NCBI GenBank assembly: GCA_040752025.1
Contig: JBFMFR010000057.1
Coordinates: forward strand, 1-44,105
Length of the DNA stretch: 44,105 nucleotides
Direction: 5' to 3'
Origin: JBFMFR01 sp040752025
GTDB lineage: Bacteria > Chloroflexota > Anaerolineae > Anaerolineales > UBA4823
The first letter of the stretch is position 1; each line of letters starts with the position of its first letter. Under the pieces are notes generated by a model, which was not told where the DNA came from, did not search any database, and worked only from the letters and a program-made list of their open reading frames with translations. Positions 16,399 through 24,355 of the stretch are shown here, in pieces. The position numbers and the translations under genes are program-made.

Positions 16399-16426
16399 GG
16401 CATCTCACCCGGTGAGATGCCTTTTT
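16399..16426 (+). terminator. rho-independent terminator of the NifU-like gene
   Basis: GGCATCTCACC (16399-16409) and GGTGAGATGCC (16411-16421) are perfectly complementary, followed by TTTTT. The stem tip opens into a small loop. It sits 43 bases after the stop codon. Confidence 0.88.
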
Positions 16427-16447
16427 CATTAAAACAGGAGTTCTCGT

Positions 16448-16810
16448 ATGTACATGGTTCTGTTTGTATTGGATGACCCCAGCCGTTTGGATGAAGTGCT
16501 GGCCGCCTGGGATGCCATTGGCGTAACCGGCGTGACCATCATTGAATCCACAGGCATCAACCGCCGCCGGCGCGCCGCCCAGGTAGGGACGGTGTTCATG
16601 GCCGGCATCAACCGCCTGATGAGCGGCGACCAGGAAAGCCACTACACCTTGCTGACCATCGTGCCCAACCAGAGCATTGTACAGCGCTGCGTCGAGGCCG
16701 CCGAAGAAATCGTTGGCGATCTGGACGCCCCCAACAGCGGGGTTCTGGCAGCCTGGCCGCTCGAGTATGTCAAGGGAGTGCCCAACCGCACGCGCAGTGA
16801 GGAGGCTTGA
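16448..16810 (+). CDS. PII-like small protein
   Basis: A 120-residue soluble protein that reads like a PII/CutA-type ferredoxin-like fold: 'MVLFVLDDPSRLDEVLAAW' (beta-helix), 'GVTGVTIIESTGINRRRRA' (beta followed by a loop where PII carries its T-loop), and 'HYTLLTIVPNQSIVQRCVEAAEEIVGD' in the second half. The canonical PII signature is not present, so the fold is inferred. AGGAG precedes the ATG. Its stop overlaps the start of a cation antiporter gene by one base (TGATG), so the two are translationally coupled. A role as regulator of that transporter is possible. Confidence 0.6.
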   Translation: MYMVLFVLDDPSRLDEVLAAWDAIGVTGVTIIESTGINRRRRAAQVGTVFMAGINRLMSGDQESHYTLLTIVPNQSIVQRCVEAAEEIVGDLDAPNSGVLAAWPLEYVKGVPNRTRSEEA

Positions 16811-17790
16811 TGGCCTGGCTTACCTTTGCTCTCAGTGCCGCCATCGTGGTGGTTGCCGCCACCAAGCTGGCCGAATACGGCGACGTGATCGCCGTGCGCA
16901 CCCGCTTGAGCGGGATGTTCATCGGCACGCTGCTCCTGGCCGGCGCCACCTCTCTGCCCGAACTGCTCTCCGCCATCAACGCCCTGTCGATTGATGTGCC
17001 CAACCTGGCGGCTGGCAGCATGTTCGGCAGCAGCATGTTCAATATGTTGATGCTGGCTTTGTTGGACTTGATCAACCAGCAGGCACGCATCCTGCGCCAG
17101 GTGGTCATGAACCATGCTCTCACCGCCAGCCTGGCGAACCTGCTGATGGGCCTGGCGGTTTTCTTCGTGCTGGCCAACCTCGATCTAAAAATCGGTTGGA
17201 TTGGCGTGGACAGCCTGGTGATCATGGCAGTATACGCCGGCGGTGTGCGCCTGATCCAGCAGCAGGGCGGCAAACCACCCAGCGAAGTACCCATCGACGA
17301 TCGCGTTCCCAAACTCTGGAAAGCCCTGTTAGGGTTCGGAACCGCTGCGCTCCTCCTGGTAATCATCGCTCCCACCCTGGTACAAAGCGCCAAGGCGATC
17401 GCTGACTCCACCGGGCTGAGCGCCGGCTTCGTCGGCGCCACGTTGCTGGCCATTACCACCTCGCTGCCAGAGCTGGTGGCGACCATCGCCGCGGCGCGCA
17501 TCCGCGCCTTCGACCTGGCGGTGGGCAATCTGTTCGGCAGCAACCTGTTCAACATGTTCGCTCTGGGCCTGACGGACGTTTTCTACACCAAGGCGCGCTT
17601 CCTGGGAGTGATCGATCCGGCCTTTGCCCTGGTCGGTATGCTCGGCCTGGTGCTGACCACCCTGGGCCTGATCGGCAATATCGCCCGCGTCGAGCGCAGG
17701 TTCTTCTTCGTTGAGATAGACGCCCTGCTGATCTTGCTGGGCTACTTGCTGGGGATGTGGTTCCTGTACAGTCGCGGCATCGGGGTATAG
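16810..17790 (+). CDS. CaCA-family Ca2+/cation antiporter
   Basis: Membrane antiporter of 326 residues with the two inverted alpha repeats of the CaCA superfamily: 'GATSLPELLSAINA' with 'GSMFGSSMFNMLML' (residues ~40-80), and 'AITTSLPELVATIAA' with 'GNLFGSNLFNMFAL' (~215-255). The two Glu residues in these repeats bind the cation. About ten membrane segments are visible. It is coupled to the PII-like gene upstream and followed after six bases by a metallophosphoesterase. The ion exchanged (Ca2+ for H+ or Na+) cannot be decided from sequence. Confidence 0.88.
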   Translation: MAWLTFALSAAIVVVAATKLAEYGDVIAVRTRLSGMFIGTLLLAGATSLPELLSAINALSIDVPNLAAGSMFGSSMFNMLMLALLDLINQQARILRQVVMNHALTASLANLLMGLAVFFVLANLDLKIGWIGVDSLVIMAVYAGGVRLIQQQGGKPPSEVPIDDRVPKLWKALLGFGTAALLLVIIAPTLVQSAKAIADSTGLSAGFVGATLLAITTSLPELVATIAAARIRAFDLAVGNLFGSNLFNMFALGLTDVFYTKARFLGVIDPAFALVGMLGLVLTTLGLIGNIARVERRFFFVEIDALLILLGYLLGMWFLYSRGIGV

Positions 17791-17796
17791 CCGGGC

Positions 17797-18567
17797 ATGC
17801 GCATTGCAGTCTTCTCTGACCTTCACGGCAATCCCTACGCCTGCCAGGCGGTCCTGGCAGCCCTGCGCAGCGAAGCCGCCTGCGACGCGGTCGTAGCCGC
17901 GGGAGATATCTGCCTGGGAGGCAGTGACCCCGCTGCCTGCATCGACCTTCTGTGCAGTGAAGGCGTGCAGGCTGTGATCGGCAACACCGAGACTTACCTG
18001 GCTGCGCCGGAGCGCCCGCCGAACGATGAACTGCACCACTCGATCTGGTTCCGCGTCCAGCCCGTAGCGCATTGGACGCTCGAGCGCCTTTCCGCCGCAC
18101 AGGTAAGCTGGCTGGAAGCGCTGCCCTTCGAGCTGCGCTTTGCGCCCACCAGCGATCCGGCTGACGATCTGCTGGTCGTGCACGCCAACCCCAGGGATGT
18201 CGAACTGATGATCCTGCCCACTTACGAGGCACAGGAGCAGTATTTCGGAGAGGTGCGCCAACCAGACAACGACCCGGCGCTGTCGGCCGCCTTGCAGGCG
18301 TGCAGCGCCGGGACTATCGCTTTCGGGCACATTCACCTGGTATTCCAGAGGCGGTTGCGCCAGCACAACCTGGTGAGCGTCGCGCCGTGCAGCCTGCCGG
18401 GCTTCGACCACGACTGGCGGGCGCGCTACACCTTATTCACCTGGCAGGATCGCCGCTGGCAAATTGACCGCCGCTGGATAGACTACGGTGCGCAGCAGGA
18501 GATCAACGCCCTGTTGTCCAGCGATATGCCTTACAAAGAATATTACGCCCAATATTTCGGCGTCTGA
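17797..18567 (+). CDS. calcineurin-like metallophosphoesterase
   Basis: A 256-residue phosphoesterase of the YfcE/MJ0936 type. The metal-ligand motifs occur in order: SDLHGN (residues 7-12), AGDICLGG (~35-42), GNTET (~66-70, GNHE type), VHANP (~128) and GHIH (~170). Two divalent metals are expected. It probably cleaves phosphodiesters or nucleotides, but the substrate is unknown. It ends exactly where the convergent ferritin gene ends (18567/18568), leaving no room for a terminator between them. Confidence 0.85.
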   Translation: MRIAVFSDLHGNPYACQAVLAALRSEAACDAVVAAGDICLGGSDPAACIDLLCSEGVQAVIGNTETYLAAPERPPNDELHHSIWFRVQPVAHWTLERLSAAQVSWLEALPFELRFAPTSDPADDLLVVHANPRDVELMILPTYEAQEQYFGEVRQPDNDPALSAALQACSAGTIAFGHIHLVFQRRLRQHNLVSVAPCSLPGFDHDWRARYTLFTWQDRRWQIDRRWIDYGAQQEINALLSSDMPYKEYYAQYFGV

Positions 18568-19089
18568 TCAGGCTGCTTCAGCAGCAGCTTCTCCTTCTGC
18601 CGGCACGATGGGATTGCGCGAAAGATAATCATCGGCAAATAGCAGATTATCTTTGGCGCGCCGCACAATGGCCAGCAGCGTCTTCATCGTCGAGACCTCT
18701 TCCAATTGCTCGGTCACAAACCAGCGCAGGAAATCCTGTGCGATGTGATCCTTCTGCTGGATCGCCAGGTCCATCAAAGCATTAATCTGCCGGGTGACCT
18801 CCTCCTCCCAAGTCAGGGCCAGTTTGACCCCTTCCTCGGCGGTGGCGAAATCGTACTTGGTCGCCGGGATCGCCGGGATGCGCACCTGCCCGCCTGCATC
18901 CAGGATGTAGTGGGCAAACTTCATGGCGTGCATGTGCTCTTCATCCGCCTGGCGGTAGAAAAAAGCCGCCAGGTTGGGCAAATCATCGGCGTCGAAATAC
19001 GCCGCGATGCTGATATATTGCAAACTGGCGCCGAATTCGCGCCCGATCTGGTCGTTAATGGCTTGTTCAAGCTCTTTGCTGATTAACAT
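18568..19089 (-). CDS. ferritin
   Basis: Iron-storage protein of 173 residues. The ATG at 19089 is chosen because AAAGGAG lies 8 bases upstream. The four-helix bundle shows the ferroxidase residues: E in 'IGREFGASLQY', the EExH of 'QADEEHMHAMKF' and the Glu/Gln residues of the later 'EEEVTRQINAL' and 'FVTEQLEEVST' segments. This is bacterial ferritin (Ftn) rather than bacterioferritin, with no obvious heme methionine. It oxidises Fe2+ and stores it as mineral. The C-terminus is Ala/Glu-rich. It is a single gene with its own upstream region (19090-19210). Confidence 0.92.
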   Translation of the reverse strand: MLISKELEQAINDQIGREFGASLQYISIAAYFDADDLPNLAAFFYRQADEEHMHAMKFAHYILDAGGQVRIPAIPATKYDFATAEEGVKLALTWEEEVTRQINALMDLAIQQKDHIAQDFLRWFVTEQLEEVSTMKTLLAIVRRAKDNLLFADDYLSRNPIVPAEGEAAAEAA

Positions 19090-19210
19090 ATTCCACTCCT
19101 TTGTCATCGTTGTTGTGTAGAGAGAACCTCTCCCTTATGAAGAACGATCATACCAGGGGAAGATAAAGACAAACTGAGAATACTGTCTGAAATTTATAAT
19201 CGTTTGCCCG

Positions 19211-20836
19211 CTAATACGTCATCGCGCAGCCATCTGCGCGCGGATCGCTTCCACCCCACAGCACGCCCGTCTCTGCCTCGCGCAGGATGACCTGGCCCCG
19301 GCCAAACAGCGCCCGGCGCAAACCGCTGACCGGTTCCACCGTATGGCCCATTTCAGACAGGCTGGACATGACATCCACCGGGATGCCTTCCTCCAGAGCG
19401 ACTGCCCCGCCGGCTGTGCCATCCTGGATGCAAAAGCGCGGCCGGTCGAGGGCCGCCTGCGGGTCCAGACCGTCATCCACCAGGGTCGTTACCACCTGCA
19501 AGTGCCCCTGGGGCTGCATGAAGCCCCCCATCACGCCAAAACAGGCGTAAAGGTTTTCACCGCCATCCAGCGCCGGGCGCGTCGCCAGGGCAGGGATGAT
19601 GGTGTGATAAGGGCGTTTGCCCGGCGCCAGGGCATTGGGATGCCCCGGCTGCAAGCTGAAATTATGCCCGCGGTTCTGCAGGCTGAACCCCCACCCGGCT
19701 GGCACGATGCCTGTGCCAAAGCCCATGTAATTGCTGTTAATGAAAGAACAGGCATTCCCCTGCTCGTCCACCACGCTGAAGTAGACCGTATCCGAACCCG
19801 CCGCCGGCTCGCCGCGCAGTTGGCCCGGTTGGGCTCGCCCCGGATCGATCAAACTGCGCCGCCCGGCAGCATACTCCTTGGAGAGCAGGGCATGCAGCGG
19901 CGCAGGCGCAAAAGCCGGGTCAGCCACATACCAGCGCGTGTCGGCAAACGCCAGGCGCAGCGCCTCGATTTCCAGGTGCAAGCGCGCCGCCGAAAGCGGC
20001 GCCAGGGCCTGCAAATCGAAACCCTCCAGGATGTTGAGCGCCAGCAAGGCAGTCAGCCCTTGCCCGTTGGGCGGGCACTCCCAGATGCGCACCCCGCGGT
20101 AATCGGTATGGATCGCCGGTTCCCAGGTGCTGTGATGGGCCGCCAGGTCGGCGACGGTCATACATCCGCCCGCGGCCTGCACCGTGCGGGCGATGGCTTC
20201 GGCAATCTCCCCTTGATAAAAAGCGCTTTTGCCGCCTTCAGAGATCGTGCGCAGCGTACGCGCCAGGCCCGGGTTGCGAAAGATTTCGCCCGGGCGCGGC
20301 CCGCGCCCATCGATAGTCAGTTCTCCCCCACCCAGGGCAGTGCGCAGTTGCGCCTGGGCGCCGCGCTGCCAGAACTGCGCCGTGAGCGGCGCCACTGGGA
20401 AGCCCTCCTGCGCCAGGCGCGTCGCCGGAGCCAGGCTGCGCCCCAGCGGCAGGCTGCCAAATCGCTCGACCAGGTCGCACCACCCGGCGCAGGCGCCGGG
20501 GACCGTAACCGTGTAGGCATGGTAAGGGGGCAGCGCTTCGCCAAAACCCTCTCTTCGCAGCCGCTCCAGCGTCAAGGCCGCCGGGGCGCGGCCCGAGCCG
20601 TTCAAAGCGCTCACCTGGCGGCTGGCTGCCTGGTAATACAGGGCAAAGCAGTCGCCGCCCAGTCCGGTGGAAGTAGGCTCGGTGACGTTCAGCGCCGCCG
20701 CAGTAGCCACGGCCGCGTCAGCCGCGTTGCCGCCCTGGGCCAGGATTTCCAGGCCGGCCGCCACCGCCAGGGGCTGAGAAGCCGCCACTATGCCGCGCTT
20801 CGAAAACACCGGGGAGCGATGCGAAGCGAACTTCAT
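19211..20836 (-). CDS. gamma-glutamyltransferase / glutathione hydrolase-like
   Basis: Ntn-hydrolase of 541 residues. The N-terminal half holds 'GGNAADAAVATAAALNVTEP' and 'GLGGDCFAL'; the autocleavage site lies at 'SDTVYFSVVD' (residue ~350), whose Thr becomes the nucleophile; the small subunit has 'NSNYMGFGTGIV' and 'GGFMQPQGHLQV'. The pattern resembles the YwrD-type group rather than E. coli Ggt. No signal peptide is seen, so it is probably cytoplasmic. ATG 20836 is taken as start; an in-frame TTG at 20845 directly follows the stop of the upstream gene. It closes the operon SPFH-selD-DUF3592-ggt. The natural substrate is uncertain. Confidence 0.87.
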   Translation of the reverse strand: MKFASHRSPVFSKRGIVAASQPLAVAAGLEILAQGGNAADAAVATAAALNVTEPTSTGLGGDCFALYYQAASRQVSALNGSGRAPAALTLERLRREGFGEALPPYHAYTVTVPGACAGWCDLVERFGSLPLGRSLAPATRLAQEGFPVAPLTAQFWQRGAQAQLRTALGGGELTIDGRGPRPGEIFRNPGLARTLRTISEGGKSAFYQGEIAEAIARTVQAAGGCMTVADLAAHHSTWEPAIHTDYRGVRIWECPPNGQGLTALLALNILEGFDLQALAPLSAARLHLEIEALRLAFADTRWYVADPAFAPAPLHALLSKEYAAGRRSLIDPGRAQPGQLRGEPAAGSDTVYFSVVDEQGNACSFINSNYMGFGTGIVPAGWGFSLQNRGHNFSLQPGHPNALAPGKRPYHTIIPALATRPALDGGENLYACFGVMGGFMQPQGHLQVVTTLVDDGLDPQAALDRPRFCIQDGTAGGAVALEEGIPVDVMSSLSEMGHTVEPVSGLRRALFGRGQVILREAETGVLWGGSDPRADGCAMTY

Positions 20837-20845
20837 CAAAACCAA

Positions 20846-21340
20846 TCATTCCTGAACGTACAAATCTCGAATAAAAGCTTGCTCCGGCCTGTTGGGATCC
20901 ACCATCAAAACTACCCGGTCGCCTTTCTTCAAGGCCAGCGTTTGTTTGTTGCGGTGGATCGAGACGCTTGTACGGTATTCCTCTTTACCAAACAGGTAGA
21001 CATATTCAACGCGCCCACGATCGCGCTGGATAAAGATTTCAGAGATGCGCCCACGCACCTGTGTGCCGTCACGCAGGACCCTGATGATCAGCGCGATCCT
21101 GCGCACCAGGATCACCATTGGCACCAAGGTCAGGATCACGTTGAGCGCCAGGGCGAAGGACGCCAATTCCGGGTTGAGGATAGGGTGCCCATCCCGGCGC
21201 CAATCCGGCGCCCAGGCCAGGAAAACGATCCAGGCCACAATCGGAATCAGGGCCGTAAAGAATGCCTTGTAATCGGTCCACAGGATCTGGCGGATGGAAG
21301 GCGCGTCTTTTTCGGATGAGAGAGCTCGTTTCATAGACAT
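20846..21340 (-). CDS. DUF3592-like membrane protein
   Basis: A 164-residue protein. After a charged N-terminus it has two membrane segments (residues ~28-50 and ~68-90) and then a soluble beta-rich part: 'VRGRISEIFIQRDRGRVEYVYLF', where a variable substituent group precedes, and 'KKGDRVVLMVDPNRPEQAFI', the GD.V.V..DP..P pattern of DUF3592. The ATG at 21340 is two bases after the selD stop. No function is known for the family. Its place between selD and ggt suggests only co-transcription. Confidence 0.65.
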   Translation of the reverse strand: MSMKRALSSEKDAPSIRQILWTDYKAFFTALIPIVAWIVFLAWAPDWRRDGHPILNPELASFALALNVILTLVPMVILVRRIALIIRVLRDGTQVRGRISEIFIQRDRGRVEYVYLFGKEEYRTSVSIHRNKQTLALKKGDRVVLMVDPNRPEQAFIRDLYVQE

Positions 21341-21342
21341 CC

Positions 21343-22410
21343 CTAAAGAGTTACATCGATCCCCGCGCCATCGACCACCTCGCCGATCACCCACAGGGGC
21401 TGATCCATCTGAGCCGCGCTCGCTTGCATCTCCGCCCAGGTATCTCTGGGGACCGCCAGCAGCAAACCACCGCTGGTTTGAGCATCGAATAGCAGCATTT
21501 GCGCAGACTCTGGGATTCCCGGCGCAAAGCGCACCTGAGAGCCATAATACAGGCGGTTATCCGCTGAGCCGCCCGGGAAGATCCACTCATCGGCATAACG
21601 CCGGGCCCCTTCGAGGAAGGGTATCTTTTCGAACGACAGGCGCAGGCCCACTTTCGAGGCGCTTGCCATCTCCAGGCCGTGCCCGAGCAAGCTGAAGCCG
21701 GTGACATCTGTGCCCCCGCGCACACCAGCCGCGAGCGCCAGTTCGGCCGCTTCGCGGTTGAGGCGCTGCATCCAACTGACCGCCTCGGCCACATCCTGGG
21801 CTTCCGCCAGGCCGCGCTTGAGCGCGGTCGTGACCGTCCCAAAACCAAGCGGCTTACTCAACACCAGCAACTGCCCCGGGCGCGCCCCGCCTTTAGTGAT
21901 CATGCGCGCCGGGTCAACAAAGCCCAGCACGATCAGGCCGTATTTGGGCTCCTTATCTTGAATGGTATGCCCGCCAGCCAGCGCCGCGCCCGATTGGCGC
22001 ACCTTTTCGGCCCCGCCGCGCAGGATCTCGGCGCCAATCTCAACCGGCAAATCCGGCGGCAGCGCAGCCATGTTGAGCGCCAGGAAGGGCTGTCCACCCA
22101 TCGCATAGATATCCGAGAGGGCATTCGCCGCAGCGATGGCGCCATAATCGTAAGGATCATCCACCACAGGCGTGAAGAAATCGGTAGTCGCCACCAGGGC
22201 GCGTTTTTCGTCCAGAAGCCAGACAGCCGCATCATCCGGGTCGCCCAGCCCAACCAACAGGTCGGGGTAATCGCCCGCCGTAAAAATGCCTTGAATCGGG
22301 CGCAGCACCTGCGCCAGCGCTTCCGCGCTTAACTTGGACGCTCAGCCAGCGCAGTTCGACAGGCTGGTCAGGCGGATTTGTTTTCCCGAGATCGGTACTT
22401 CCTGGCTCAT
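21343..22410 (-). CDS. selD: selenide, water dikinase SelD, itself a selenoprotein (Sec23 = UGA)
   Basis: Makes selenophosphate from selenide and ATP for selenocysteine and selenouridine synthesis. The apparent frame begins only at 22308 and lacks the active site. In the same frame, after an in-frame TGA (22342-22344), the missing N-terminus continues upstream to ATG 22410, giving 'IRLTSLSNCAG-U-ASKLS'. The TGA sits exactly at the catalytic cysteine (E. coli Cys17), and the neighbouring catalytic lysine is K26. Downstream, 'LLVGLGDPDDAAVW', 'TTDFFTPVVDDPYDYG', 'ALAGGHTI' and 'TDVTGFSLLGHG' are standard SelD motifs. The full length of 355 residues is normal. A SECIS-like hairpin follows the UGA. 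The start is five bases after the SPFH stop. Sec-containing SelD is known in some bacteria. Confidence 0.92.
22316..22344 (-). promoter_or_regulatory. SECIS-like hairpin of selD
   Basis: After the UGA (22344-22342) come 12 bases, then AGCGC (22329-22325), loop GGAA (22324-22321) and GCGCT (22320-22316). The GG-starting loop begins 18 bases after the UGA, which fits bacterial SECIS geometry. The loop is GGAA instead of the classical GGUC. The pairing is read directly; SelB binding is inference. Confidence 0.7.
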
Positions 22411-22414
22411 GGGG

Positions 22415-23500
22415 CTACGGTGTCGCCGTCGGGAATGGCGTAGGCGTGGGGCTGGGCGTTGGTATAGCCGTTTCGGTTTCCAACGGCATAGGCCCCATCG
22501 TCGGCAATGGATAGAAGAAAGGCACGTTGTTGGGCAGCAGCATGGTCTGCACGCTGGGGTTGATCTTCAGGATATACAGGTAATTGATCAGACTCTGGTT
22601 GTCTCCCACCGCGGTGGCGATGTATTGCAGCGCCTGGGCCTCTGCATTAGCTTGAATCAGGCGCGCTTCCGCCTCGCCCTTGGCCTTGATCACGGAGGCA
22701 TCTGCCAGGCCTTCAGCCACCTGGCGGGCCTGTTCGGCTTCCTGCTTGCGCTGCTCGACCACGAACTTGGCCTGCTGGGCCAGTTGTTCGGCGATCTGCT
22801 TTTGTTCCACCGAAGCGGCGTACTCGCTCGAGAAAGTGATATTGCGCAGCACAAAATCGATCAGCAGCAAACCGTTCTCGCCCAACTTCCGTCCCATTTC
22901 TTGATTGATTTTCGTGGTCATCTCGAGCCGCTTGGAGCTGTAGACCTCCTCTACCCCGTATTGGGCGATGGCATCCCGGATAATGCCGCGCGACAGGGGG
23001 CGCACCAGCTCAGCGGGATAGCGATCCTGCCATTCGATATGCACACTGACCACCTGGCCAGGATCCACCGCGTAGATCACGGAGGCGTCCACTTTGACTT
23101 CCTGTCCATCCGCAGTACGCGCCGAGATCGAGTCATCGCCCTGAATCTGGCCCTCTTGATGGGCAATCGACATCGTATAGGTTTGGCGCGAAATCTGATA
23201 AGTAACTACGTTCTCAAGGAATGGGATGATCCAATTCAAGCCAGGCTGTAGGGCCTGCTCACGATACCCATTGGGAGCCACAGCCGAGATCACCACCCCG
23301 CGCTCCTCTGGCTGGATGAAGACCAGGCCAGCGCTGACCGAAGTCAGCACAACTGCCACCAGTGCCAGCACCAGGATCGCGGTCGAAACGGCCTGCACCC
23401 TTTGGCCGCGCGAGGCGCGCACGATCGCCAACCCAATCAGGATGACAACCCCCACCCAAAGCAAACTGACAAATGCCTGTAAAACCGTTGCAACATTCAT
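22415..23500 (-). CDS. SPFH/prohibitin-family membrane protein
   Basis: A 361-residue protein with two N-terminal hydrophobic segments (residues ~8-28 and ~36-58), the SPFH domain ('GVVISAVAPNGYREQALQPGLNWIIPF' lies at ~66-92; then 'TADGQEVKVDASVIYAV'), a long Ala/Glu/Gln coiled-coil region with 'AEQLAQQAKFVVEQRKQEAEQ' around 225-245, and a C-terminal tail of Thr-Pro repeats. ATG 23500 is preferred over 23506 because AAGGAG then lies seven bases away instead of one. Such proteins form membrane-bound oligomers that organise proteases or lipid domains. First gene of the SPFH-selD-DUF3592-ggt unit; a TATAAT lies at 23577-23582. Confidence 0.88.
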   Translation of the reverse strand: MNVATVLQAFVSLLWVGVVILIGLAIVRASRGQRVQAVSTAILVLALVAVVLTSVSAGLVFIQPEERGVVISAVAPNGYREQALQPGLNWIIPFLENVVTYQISRQTYTMSIAHQEGQIQGDDSISARTADGQEVKVDASVIYAVDPGQVVSVHIEWQDRYPAELVRPLSRGIIRDAIAQYGVEEVYSSKRLEMTTKINQEMGRKLGENGLLLIDFVLRNITFSSEYAASVEQKQIAEQLAQQAKFVVEQRKQEAEQARQVAEGLADASVIKAKGEAEARLIQANAEAQALQYIATAVGDNQSLINYLYILKINPSVQTMLLPNNVPFFYPLPTMGPMPLETETAIPTPSPTPTPFPTATP

Positions 23501-23576
23501 ATGCATACTCCTTATCACAACTACACGATGCCAGCGCCCCGGAAAGGTTTCGAGGCCCAGCTTGCGAACGCTCAGA

Positions 23577-23582
23577 ATTATA
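23577..23582 (-). promoter_or_regulatory. -10 element (TATAAT) of the SPFH-selD operon
   Basis: A perfect TATAAT on the minus strand, 77 bases upstream of the SPFH start. The -35 region is poor. It lies back to back with the plus-strand promoter at 23627-23655. Confidence 0.45.
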
Positions 23583-23626
23583 CCCGCATTTTGCCTACAA
23601 TCCCCGGCGCTGGCTGGCAAAAAGCG

Positions 23627-23655
23627 TTGCACACGGACAGGATTCATGATACGAT
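23627..23655 (+). promoter_or_regulatory. promoter of the pyrK-like gene, leaderless
   Basis: TTGCAC (23627-23632), a 17-base spacer and TACGAT (23650-23655). The -10 ends seven bases before the ATG at 23663 and no Shine-Dalgarno is present, so the transcript should start at or near the start codon. Confidence 0.55.
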
Positions 23656-23662
23656 CACGAGC

Positions 23663-24355
23663 ATGCACAGCTACCCGGCGCACCTGGCGGAAATCCGCCT
23701 GCAAGGCAGCCTGGCCTCGGCCTGGGTTGCCTGCCCGCCTGGAGTGATCCCCGCTCCAGGTCGCTACGTGCTGGCCTGGGCGCTTGCAGACGAAAATGCA
23801 CCCCTGGCCACGCCCCTGTTCGCTGCCGAAGCGTCTGAGGCCGGCTTCCTCGCCGCCCCGCCGCTGCCCGCCCACTGGCAGCCGGGGGCGCGACTGCTGC
23901 TCAAGGGCCCCCTGGGGCATGGCTTCAGCCTGCCGATCGGAGTGCGGCGCCTGGCCCTGGCAGCCCTGGGCGAGACCGAGGCCCGCCTCCTGCCGCTGCT
24001 CCACCAGGCGCTGGAGGGCGAAGCCGCCGTTGCCCTGTTCAGCGATCTGCCCTTGCACCGGCTGCCGGCTGCAGTAGAGGTGCATCCCCTGGATGAACTG
24101 CCCGAAGCTTTCCACTGGGCCGATTTCCTGGCCCTGGATCTGCCCCTGCCAGCCTTGCCTGCGCTGCGCCAGCGCCTGGGGTTGGCCAACGAGTTGGACC
24201 ACCTGCCATGCCCGGCTCAGGCGCTCATCCTGGCGCCCATGCCTTGTGGCGGGATGGGCGCGTGCGGGGCGTGCAGCCTGCCCGGGCGCGGCAGGCATTG
24301 GAAACTGGCCTGCCAGGATGGCCCGGTGTTCGAGTTAGACGAGCTCCTGCGATGA
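23663..24355 (+). CDS. PyrK-like electron-transfer subunit (divergent)
   Basis: A 230-residue protein resembling the FAD/[2Fe-2S] subunit of dihydroorotate dehydrogenase. Clearest is the C-terminus: 'MPCGGMGACGACSLPG' plus 'KLACQDGPVFELDELL', a C-x5-C-x2-C-x12-C cluster site as in PyrK. Further upstream, 'LLLKGPLGHGFSLP' (~85-98) matches the ferredoxin-reductase fold. The usual FAD-binding RxY(S/T) motif and the NAD-binding Gly-rich loop are degraded ('RRLALAALGETEARLL'), so flavin binding is uncertain. The start at 23663 is set by the promoter. Its stop overlaps the next gene's start (ATGA), so the two products probably form a complex. Confidence 0.7.
   Translation: MHSYPAHLAEIRLQGSLASAWVACPPGVIPAPGRYVLAWALADENAPLATPLFAAEASEAGFLAAPPLPAHWQPGARLLLKGPLGHGFSLPIGVRRLALAALGETEARLLPLLHQALEGEAAVALFSDLPLHRLPAAVEVHPLDELPEAFHWADFLALDLPLPALPALRQRLGLANELDHLPCPAQALILAPMPCGGMGACGACSLPGRGRHWKLACQDGPVFELDELLR

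Noticed and set aside
19343..21319. 658-residue open frame on the plus strand opposite ggt
   Set aside because: Shadow of a GC-rich gene on the other strand: Arg/Gln-rich, no motifs, no ribosome-binding site.
21343..22308. SelD starting at GTG 22308
   Set aside because: This start removes the catalytic motif; the same frame continues upstream through a UGA into perfect SelD sequence.
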